A program made the position numbers and the translations under genes. Below the pieces are notes generated by a model, which did not search any database, was not told the DNA's origin, and saw only the letters and a list, made by a program, of their open reading frames with translations. Positions 1 through 6,183 of a DNA stretch of 13,458 bases are shown piece by piece. The DNA is taken from positions 1 to 13,458 of the forward strand of contig QMNP01000017.1 of NCBI GenBank assembly GCA_003647825.1. Direction: 5' to 3'. Every line of letters starts with the position of its first letter. The first letter of the stretch is position 1. This DNA comes from Candidatus Cloacimonadota bacterium. Lineage in GTDB: Bacteria > Cloacimonadota > Cloacimonadia > Cloacimonadales > TCS61.

Positions 1-1
1 A

Positions 2-823
2 AGTAGGAATGCTACTTTTGTGCAAACCAAAACTGGAGATATCTTTAAAATCCAGAATGGTGAATCTGAAGAGATCTTCCGACTTTCACCCTATACGGAT
101 CTTCCACCAAGCCAACTTGCTTTAGGAGATTTTGCTGGAATTTCACTGATCTTTGGTGCTGAAGATAGAGTCTTTGCAATAGGATTGGATGGGACTATGA
201 AATATGGGTTCCCTGCTTATCTCGAAAATAAAACCATTGTTCCAAATTCATATCCGCGAATCATTGCTTTTCCAGATGAAATCGTGGCTCTCTTACAGGA
301 AAATAATGGCTATGTTGCTGTAAACCTCCAGGCAGAACAAATCTTGAAGTATTCATTCTATTGGACTAAGCAGGAAGCTGAAGATCAATTTTATTGGAAT
401 AATTATCAGGATAAACTCTTCTATATTTTTGCTGATGATGATTCCCATTTGTATTCATCTTATATTGAAAGCATTGATGATGATCCTATTATCTGGAATG
501 GATTTAGAAACAATCGCTATTCACTTTATACAGGAACAGCAAATACTGATCTTTCTATTACTCCTCATCTTAAAGCTTATGCATTTCCAAATCCTGCTAA
601 AACAGGTGAGGTGAGATTCAAGATCATTGATGCCCGAAATGACATCACATTAAAGATCTATGACATTGCCGGAAACATGCTCCATAAAAATACAATTGAA
701 TGGAATCTGGGATCTCAGCAGGATATTCGCTGGGATACTTCATCAATTTCTTCCGGAGTATATTTTGCTGTTATAAAAACTGATGGAAAGGTAAAGAAAA
801 TACCTTTCGCTGTTGTAAATTAA
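2..823 (+). CDS. 3' part of a secreted protein with a C-terminal T9SS type A sorting domain (5' end outside window)
   Basis: The reading frame is open from the first bases, so the gene begins to the left of the window; the GTG at 20 is probably internal. The 273 visible residues start with beta-rich sequence (repeated short hydrophobic strands, many Gly, Tyr and Phe) that could be part of a propeller or other beta-repeat fold, but I do not recognise the family. The last ~80 residues match the type IX secretion sorting domain (TIGR04183-like): an FPNP motif at 584-595, then beta strands with IYDIAGNML and the typical SSGVYFAVI near the end. Such proteins cross the inner membrane by Sec, are exported through the T9SS and are anchored on or released from the surface. 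The stop codon overlaps the ribosome binding site of the next gene, which suggests one operon. The sorting domain is clear; the function of the rest is unknown. Confidence 0.85.
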   Translation, partial: SRNATFVQTKTGDIFKIQNGESEEIFRLSPYTDLPPSQLALGDFAGISLIFGAEDRVFAIGLDGTMKYGFPAYLENKTIVPNSYPRIIAFPDEIVALLQENNGYVAVNLQAEQILKYSFYWTKQEAEDQFYWNNYQDKLFYIFADDDSHLYSSYIESIDDDPIIWNGFRNNRYSLYTGTANTDLSITPHLKAYAFPNPAKTGEVRFKIIDARNDITLKIYDIAGNMLHKNTIEWNLGSQQDIRWDTSSISSGVYFAVIKTDGKVKKIPFAVVN

Positions 824-827
824 GGAG
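822..827 (+). promoter_or_regulatory. Ribosome binding site overlapping the upstream stop codon
   Basis: AAGGAG lies 8 nt before the ATG at 836 and shares bases with the TAA stop (821-823) of the preceding gene. This fixes the start of the 836 gene and implies translational coupling with the T9SS cargo gene. Confidence 0.7.
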
Positions 828-835
828 ATTTCATT

Positions 836-1717
836 ATGAATAAAAAAATAATCCTGTTAACTCTTCTCTTCTGCATTATATTTTCATTGGCAGCACAAGA
901 GATAAAAAATGATATAATTGATGTAAAATATAGTAAGAAATCTGCCAGAAAGGCAATGATATTATCTTCGTTGTTTCCAGGTGCGGGTCAGTTTTATGCA
1001 GATAAATCCAATCTTGCCACCTATATTTTCCCTATAATTGAGATCGGTCTTTGGGCTGGATATATCTATTATAACAACGAAGGTAAGAACGCTGAATCTG
1101 ATTATGAAGATTATGCCGATTTACACTATCGAAGAGAATATCAGCATGCAGCTGAAGATGACATTAAAATGTTAAGCAACACAATCCATAATGATAACGG
1201 ATTTTATGATGAACATTTCCTTTTAGATGATTCTGATACACAACACTTTTATGAGGATATTGGTAAATATGATAAATATGTATATGGCTGGTTAGACTGG
1301 TTTGATATTTATGCAGCAGCTAATCCTGATCCCGATATTGATTGGACTTTTGAATGGATCTGGGACGATGATGATATAGATGGTGATAGAGTAATGGGCT
1401 CAATACCTTTGAATGAAGAATCAGCACATTACGTTGGGAATGAAGAAGTATATAACAGCACTAACGGCAGATACAGCAGCTATCGACAAGAGTATATTGA
1501 AATGCGAAAAGATGCCGAAAAGTTATATGATTCCGGTCGATATTTCAGTTTTGGAATTGTTGCCAATCATATAGCTAGTGCATTGCATGCTGTTAGTATC
1601 ACCAGAAAATATAATAGAGCTTATATTACAACCACATCCAACGTTGAGTTTAAATTAGCTCCTATTATGGTGAATAACAATCTTTCACCAGCTCTTTTCG
1701 TACAAACAAGGTTTTAA
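836..1717 (+). CDS. DUF5683-like exported envelope protein, paralog 1 of 3
   Basis: This 293-residue protein of unknown function has a Sec signal peptide (Lys-Lys followed by a hydrophobic stretch, predicted cleavage near residue 20, SLAA-Q). Residues ~36-54 carry the motif RKAMILSSLFPGAGQFY, typical of DUF5683-like proteins (K-A-x3-S-x3-P-G-x-G-x-x-Y), followed by a hydrophobic segment (~60-80). The middle is very acidic and rich in aromatic residues. Residues 244-260 carry a second motif, N-H-x2-S-A-L ending R-K-x-N, shared with the next two genes. The chain ends LFVQTRF, with a terminal Phe and alternating hydrophobic residues, like an outer-membrane barrel beta-signal. It precedes its nearest paralog by 2 nt. 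Location in the envelope is inferred; the molecular role is unknown in this family. Confidence 0.75.
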   Translation: MNKKIILLTLLFCIIFSLAAQEIKNDIIDVKYSKKSARKAMILSSLFPGAGQFYADKSNLATYIFPIIEIGLWAGYIYYNNEGKNAESDYEDYADLHYRREYQHAAEDDIKMLSNTIHNDNGFYDEHFLLDDSDTQHFYEDIGKYDKYVYGWLDWFDIYAAANPDPDIDWTFEWIWDDDDIDGDRVMGSIPLNEESAHYVGNEEVYNSTNGRYSSYRQEYIEMRKDAEKLYDSGRYFSFGIVANHIASALHAVSITRKYNRAYITTTSNVEFKLAPIMVNNNLSPALFVQTRF

Positions 1718-1719
1718 GA

Positions 1720-2391
1720 ATGAGAAAATTCGTAATTGTATTGATATTGCTTTCGATTGTTTTTTCTCTTTCAGCCCAACAGAAATCAATTCGAAAAGCA
1801 ATGGCATTTTCAGCCATTCTACCCGGTGCTGGTGAAATCTACACGAAGAATTACAATAAAGCTGCTGTTTTTCTGGCAGTAGAAGCTGCCACCATCTTTT
1901 CCTATTTCCGTTTGAAAAATGAACGTCAATGGGCGATGGATTCTTATAAACAATTTGCCTATAGTGTAACCGATGTACCCAAAGATAGTGAAGATTCTTA
2001 TTATCAGGTTATTCAAAATTATTTCAGCAGTGAACGATACAATGAAAATATATTACGTGATGCCAGAAATTACTTTATCATCTATACTAATGACCCTGTT
2101 GGATATGAAGAATATCTGGATAAATATCTTGTTCCGGAAGATCAATCCTGGAATTGGGGAAATGACAGAAACTGGTATAAATTTAGAGGATTACGGCGTG
2201 ATAAACAAGATATGGAGATCTATATGAAATTTGCTTTTGCCGCTGCCATTCTTAATCGCTTTATAAGCGTTGTCGATTCGGCAATATCTGCAAAACGCTG
2301 TAACAAGCAAGGCCAAACAATCAGTAAATTCAGTATTTATCCTGATATTTTCAAAAAAGAATTGAAGGTTCGATATGAATATAAATTTTAA
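1720..2391 (+). CDS. DUF5683-like exported envelope protein, paralog 2 of 3
   Basis: A protein of 223 residues with a clear signal peptide (cleavage near residue 19, SLSA-QQ). The N-terminal motif IRKAMAFSAILPGAGEIY sits immediately after the signal (residues ~24-41), followed by a hydrophobic stretch (~47-63). The second shared motif, N-R-x2-S ending K-R-x-N, is at residues 179-195 and has the same 17-residue length as in its neighbours. The C-terminus LKVRYEYKF alternates hydrophobic residues and ends in Phe. AAGG at 1708-1711, inside the end of the previous gene, serves as the Shine-Dalgarno sequence. The ATG lies 2 nt after the previous stop, and the 3' end overlaps the next gene by 17 bp, so the three paralogs are very likely co-translated. 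Function unknown; membership of the DUF5683-like group is judged from motifs only. Confidence 0.75.
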   Translation: MRKFVIVLILLSIVFSLSAQQKSIRKAMAFSAILPGAGEIYTKNYNKAAVFLAVEAATIFSYFRLKNERQWAMDSYKQFAYSVTDVPKDSEDSYYQVIQNYFSSERYNENILRDARNYFIIYTNDPVGYEEYLDKYLVPEDQSWNWGNDRNWYKFRGLRRDKQDMEIYMKFAFAAAILNRFISVVDSAISAKRCNKQGQTISKFSIYPDIFKKELKVRYEYKF

Positions 2392-3070
2392 AAAGTCTGT
2401 TAGTAGAAACTCGTTCAAATTATACATTCTATTTGTTCTTATGATTTTTGTGGCCGGCTTACAGGCAGAGCAAACAAATGGCAGGAAACAAATGTTTAAA
2501 TCTGCTTTGATCCCTGGTTGGGGTGAACTTTCTCAGGATAATAAAACAGGATATATATTTCTGGCATCTGAGCTTATTCTCTGGTCTTCTGTTTTTTATT
2601 TTCAGCAGGAAAGTGATTTAAAAGATACTGCTTCACGAAATTATGCCATTAAATATGCTCATATCGATCCTGAACTGGAATTGACAGAAGATTACCTTTA
2701 TGACCTTCGGAAACATTTAAGTTCCGGTTATGAAACGGGCGGATTTAATGCAGGAGTTGTGGAGACTGCTAAAGCCATGTTCCCCGATGACCTTGTTAAG
2801 CAAGACGAATACATTGGAGCAAATGTTTATTCTGATGAGTTTTATTGGGAATGGGATAGCAGAGAGAATAAACATGATTACGCAATATTCCGAAAACGAA
2901 TGGTACAATATAGTGGTTACATTAAAGGCATTACAGGCGGTATAATTGCAAATCATCTGGTGAGTGCACTTAATTCGTTGATCTTCGCTAAAAAGCAAAA
3001 TAAGGTTAAGATGAATGTTCAGTTTGATACTGAAATGAATCCGGTGTTATTAGTAAATTATAAATTCTAA
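2375..3070 (+). CDS. DUF5683-like exported envelope protein, paralog 3 of 3
   Basis: A protein of 231 residues that starts inside the previous gene; GAAGG at 2364-2368 is a suitable ribosome binding site 6 nt before the ATG. The signal peptide is longer than in its paralogs (basic residues to ~15, hydrophobic core ~16-28, cleavage near AGLQA-EQ). The first motif is slightly diverged (R-K-Q-M-F-K-S-A-L-I-P-G-W-G-E-L, ~37-52: Trp replaces Ala and Leu replaces the final Tyr). The second motif, N-H-x2-S-A-L ending K-K-x-N, is at residues 193-209. The chain ends VLLVNYKF, again a barrel-like terminal pattern. The central part differs greatly from both paralogs, so the trio probably arose by old duplications with free divergence of the middle domain. 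Role unknown. Confidence 0.75.
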   Translation: MNINFKKSVSRNSFKLYILFVLMIFVAGLQAEQTNGRKQMFKSALIPGWGELSQDNKTGYIFLASELILWSSVFYFQQESDLKDTASRNYAIKYAHIDPELELTEDYLYDLRKHLSSGYETGGFNAGVVETAKAMFPDDLVKQDEYIGANVYSDEFYWEWDSRENKHDYAIFRKRMVQYSGYIKGITGGIIANHLVSALNSLIFAKKQNKVKMNVQFDTEMNPVLLVNYKF

Positions 3071-3083
3071 AAAAAATAAATTC

Positions 3084-3089
3084 AGGAGG
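3084..3089 (+). promoter_or_regulatory. Strong Shine-Dalgarno of the first ammonia-lyase
   Basis: AGGAGG lies 7 nt before the ATG at 3097. It is one of the two best ribosome binding sites in the window, the other being in front of the - strand cargo gene, and suggests high translation of this enzyme compared with the weakly initiated genes downstream. Confidence 0.75.
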
Positions 3090-3096
3090 AATTAGC

Positions 3097-4623
3097 ATGG
3101 CTGTTGTTATTACTGGTAATGATCTGAAAATCGAAGATGTTTATAATGTTGCACATAAAAATGAAGTAGTGGAATTACATCCGGAAGCCATAGACAGAAT
3201 CGCCAGATGCAGAACTTTTATCGAGCAGAAAATCGATGAAGGTGAGATAATGTATGGTGTAAATACGGGAATTGGTGAATTCTCTGAAGTAGTTCTAAAT
3301 GATGAACAAATCAAACAATTTCAAAAATATCTGATCTATAATCATTCTGCCGGTATTGGAAAACCAGCTCCAATAGAACACATTCGTGCTGCCATGCTGG
3401 GCAGGATCAATGTTCATGCAAACGGTAATTCTGGATGTCGTCCGATTATTACCCAAACTTATGTGGACATGCTTAACAAAGGCGTTACTCCTGTAGTTTG
3501 TGAAAAAGGTAGTGTTGGTGCCAGCGGGGATCTGGCTCCTATGAGTCAGATCGCATTATTATTGATGGGTGAAGGTGAAGCTTTTTATAAAGGCGAAAGA
3601 CTTCCGGGCAAAGTTGCCATGGATAAAGCCGGTATTCCGATCCCGGGATTAAAAGCTCGTGATGGCTTAGCAGCTATCAACGGCAGTAATCTTCTCACCG
3701 CCATGTCCGCCCTCATCATTTATGAAACAGAGAGATTCTTTAAACAAGCAGAAATTGCAGCTGCTATGACTTTGGAAGCGTTAATGGCTAACCTGAAACC
3801 TTATGATGAAAGATTACATAAACTCCGTGGTTTCCAGGGTGCAGTCACTTCTGCCAGTAATATTAAAAAAATGATCGAAGATTCTGACCTGCTTAAAGGT
3901 ATGAAAGTAAAGGTTCAGGATGCCTACAGCATGCGATCCACACCGCAGGTTTTGGGTGCTGCCCGTGATCAATTACGCTGGGCTCGCAGCCAGGTAGAAA
4001 TCGAATTGAATGGAGTTGGTGATAATCCAATCTTCCTGCCGAAAGATGGTATCGTGCTTACCGGAGCGAATTTCCAGGGTTCTCCTGTAGCTGTTCCAAT
4101 GGATATGCTGGGTTCATGTATAACAATGGTTTGTGTAATTTCCGAAAGAAGATTAAATCGCCTGCTGAATCCGGCTCTTAGTGTTGGTCTGCCAGCTTTC
4201 CTAACTAAAGGTGCGGGAATGTTCTCTGGCCATATGTTAAGCCAGTACACTGCCGATATGATGATCGTTGAGCAGAGAATTCTATCCACTCCAGCCAGTT
4301 GCCAGTCTATTCCAGCAGCTGCAGATCAGGAAGATTTTGTAAGTATGGGAATGAACACGGCCCTTAAAACACGACAAATCCTGGATAATGCCTACGGCAT
4401 TTTAGGAATCGAATTTATTGCTGCTGCTCAAGCTCTTGATTTTAGAGATTATACGCCTGGTAAAGGAACTCGAGCTGCTCATAAAGCTGTTCGTAAGGTT
4501 GTAGAGCATCTTGAAGTTGATCGTCCACTGTTTGATGATCATAATGCTATGATGGAAACTGTAAAAAATAGAGACATTTTGCACACCGTAGAAGCAGAAA
4601 TCGGAGAATTGAAAACTTATTAG
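3097..4623 (+). CDS. HAL-family MIO-dependent aromatic amino acid ammonia-lyase, diverged paralog
   Basis: At 508 residues the length is normal for bacterial HAL (PF00221). The family removes ammonia non-oxidatively from an aromatic amino acid using an MIO cofactor formed autocatalytically from Ala-Ser-Gly, here residues 142-144 inside GSVGASGDLAP. Residues matching the known catalytic set are visible: Tyr53, Asn195, Gln274, Tyr277, Arg280 (carboxylate binding), Phe326 and Glu412. His83, which sets substrate choice in Pseudomonas putida HAL, is kept, but its neighbour is Asn82 instead of Ser. Other pocket regions also differ from classic HAL: NGSN for NGTQ, NFQGSP for NFHGEP, and QEDF for QEDH. 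Substrate could be histidine or another aromatic amino acid; I therefore give no gene symbol. It is followed after 29 bp by a canonical-looking paralog. Its middle is visibly richer in G+C than neighbouring genes. Confidence 0.9.
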   Translation: MAVVITGNDLKIEDVYNVAHKNEVVELHPEAIDRIARCRTFIEQKIDEGEIMYGVNTGIGEFSEVVLNDEQIKQFQKYLIYNHSAGIGKPAPIEHIRAAMLGRINVHANGNSGCRPIITQTYVDMLNKGVTPVVCEKGSVGASGDLAPMSQIALLLMGEGEAFYKGERLPGKVAMDKAGIPIPGLKARDGLAAINGSNLLTAMSALIIYETERFFKQAEIAAAMTLEALMANLKPYDERLHKLRGFQGAVTSASNIKKMIEDSDLLKGMKVKVQDAYSMRSTPQVLGAARDQLRWARSQVEIELNGVGDNPIFLPKDGIVLTGANFQGSPVAVPMDMLGSCITMVCVISERRLNRLLNPALSVGLPAFLTKGAGMFSGHMLSQYTADMMIVEQRILSTPASCQSIPAAADQEDFVSMGMNTALKTRQILDNAYGILGIEFIAAAQALDFRDYTPGKGTRAAHKAVRKVVEHLEVDRPLFDDHNAMMETVKNRDILHTVEAEIGELKTY

Positions 4624-4637
4624 CGAATTATTTCGCT
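4622..4637 (+). other. Small inverted repeat between the two ammonia-lyase genes
   Basis: AGCGAA-TTAT-TTCGCT could form a 6-bp stem with a 4-nt loop. It starts within the stop codon of the first lyase gene and ends 5 nt before the ribosome binding site of the second. No T-tract follows, so it is not a terminator. It might affect mRNA stability or be chance. Confidence 0.3.
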
Positions 4638-4652
4638 TAATCAGGAGAATTA

Positions 4653-6176
4653 ATGCCTGTAAGTTTAACAGGAAATGATCTAACATTATCAGATTTAAAA
4701 GATGTTGCGTTTAACCATACTCGGATAGAATTGCACCAGGATTCAGTTAAACTGGTTAACATTTGTCGAAATTATGTAGAGAAAATAACACAAGAGAATA
4801 GAGTTGTTTACGGATTGACCACTGGATTCGGTAAATTCAGCACAGTTCGCATTCATCCTGATCAAATAGAAGAATTACAGGAAAATCTGATCATTAGTCA
4901 TGCAACTGGTGTAGGAAGTAATCTATCAATTCCAGAAACCAGAGCTGTGATGCTGCTGAGAATAAACGTTCTGGCGAAAGGACACTCCGGCATAAGATTA
5001 TCTACTCTGCAAACTCTAATAGATATGCTTAATGCAGATATTCATCCCTGCATTCCGGAAAAAGGTAGTGTAGGAGCCAGCGGAGATCTGGCCCCTCTTT
5101 CCCACCTCGCTTTAGTTCTTTTGGGAAAAGGAAAAGCAGAATATAAAGGTGAAATTCTACCCGGAGCTGATGCAATGTCGAGAGCTGGCATAAAGACTGT
5201 AAGATTAAAAGCTAAAGAGGGCTTAGCTCTGAATAATGGAACACAGGTTATGACTGCAGTTGCGGCACTCAATCTATTAAGAGCAGAAAACATTTGCCAA
5301 GTTGCAGATATATCTGCTGCAGCCAGCATAGATGCTCTTCTGGGAACCAAGTCAGCCTTTGATCCTTTGATACATAAATTACGTCCGCATCCGGGTCAGT
5401 TATCTTCGGCTGATAATATAAATCGATTGCTGGATAATAGTGAATTGAATAGTTCTCATCTGTTCTGTAAGAATGTTCAGGACGCCTATAGTTTGCGTTG
5501 TTCTCCACAAGTTCATGGGTCTGTTCGAGATTCTTTAAGCCACATTAGAAAAATAATAGAAATAGAGATCAATTCAGCCACAGACAATCCTCTCATCTTT
5601 CCTGAGGAAGATAAAGTAATATCTGGCGGGAATTTTCATGGTGAGCCAATTGCTTTTGCCTGTGATCTTCTGGGCATAACAGTTGCAGAAATCGGCAATA
5701 TTGCAGATAGACGTTTGGAGCATATTTTGAATCCAGCCTTGAATCGTGAATTAAATCCCTTCCTGGCTCCACGTCCAGGCCTTGATTCTGGTTTCATGAT
5801 CGCTCAGGTTACTACTGCTGCTCTGGCTTCAGAGAATAAAGTACTGGCACATCCTTCTTCTGTAGATTCAATACCAACATCTGCAAACCAGGAAGATCAT
5901 GTGAGCATGGGTACAATAGGAGCTATGAAAGCCAGGACTATTGTGGATAATGTTGCTGTGATTTTGGGAATCGAACTTATGGCTTCAATGCAGGCAATTG
6001 AAACCAGGCAATTTAAAAGTTCACCTGCCCTGGAAGCAGTTCGTTTAGAGATCCGTAAAGATGTTGCCTTCCTGGAAAGAGATCGTCAGATCACAGATGA
6101 CATCAACTTCATGGCAAAACTGGTAGATTCTGATGTGCTTCCTAAAATTGTTAAGAAATACATAAGAATAAATTAA
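4653..6176 (+). CDS. hutH: Histidine ammonia-lyase (histidase)
   Basis: A protein of 507 residues that fits histidine ammonia-lyase, which converts L-histidine to trans-urocanate and ammonia in the cytoplasm, the first step of histidine use. The MIO triad Ala142-Ser143-Gly144 lies in GSVGASGDLAPLSHLALVLL. Catalytic and binding residues fall at or near the P. putida HAL numbers: Tyr53, His83 (as Ser-His, the HAL selectivity pair), Asn195 in NNGTQ, Gln276, Tyr279, Arg282 in QDAYSLR, Phe328 in GGNFHGEPIA and Glu414 in ANQEDHVSMG. The start is set by AGGAGA at 4643-4648. It follows a diverged paralog by 29 bp. No hutU, hutI or formiminoglutamate gene is visible, so the rest of the pathway must lie elsewhere or be absent. 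The enzyme family is certain; histidine as substrate is likely. Confidence 0.9.
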   Translation: MPVSLTGNDLTLSDLKDVAFNHTRIELHQDSVKLVNICRNYVEKITQENRVVYGLTTGFGKFSTVRIHPDQIEELQENLIISHATGVGSNLSIPETRAVMLLRINVLAKGHSGIRLSTLQTLIDMLNADIHPCIPEKGSVGASGDLAPLSHLALVLLGKGKAEYKGEILPGADAMSRAGIKTVRLKAKEGLALNNGTQVMTAVAALNLLRAENICQVADISAAASIDALLGTKSAFDPLIHKLRPHPGQLSSADNINRLLDNSELNSSHLFCKNVQDAYSLRCSPQVHGSVRDSLSHIRKIIEIEINSATDNPLIFPEEDKVISGGNFHGEPIAFACDLLGITVAEIGNIADRRLEHILNPALNRELNPFLAPRPGLDSGFMIAQVTTAALASENKVLAHPSSVDSIPTSANQEDHVSMGTIGAMKARTIVDNVAVILGIELMASMQAIETRQFKSSPALEAVRLEIRKDVAFLERDRQITDDINFMAKLVDSDVLPKIVKKYIRIN

Positions 6177-6178
6177 GG
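6174..6178 (+). promoter_or_regulatory. Ribosome binding site that fixes a TTG start
   Basis: TAAGG overlaps the TAA stop of the second ammonia-lyase and lies 5 nt before TTG at 6184. This TTG gives an intact Lys-Lys plus hydrophobic lipoprotein signal, so it is preferred over any later start. Confidence 0.55.
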
Positions 6179-6183
6179 TCGAT

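Noticed and set aside
20..22. GTG as the real start of the first gene
   Set aside because: The frame is open to the window edge upstream, no good ribosome binding site precedes it, and T9SS cargo proteins need a signal peptide, which is missing here.
3969..4289. Open frame on the - strand inside the first ammonia-lyase gene
   Set aside because: The + strand protein is a complete conserved enzyme across this region, and the opposite frame shows no known motif or ribosome binding site context.
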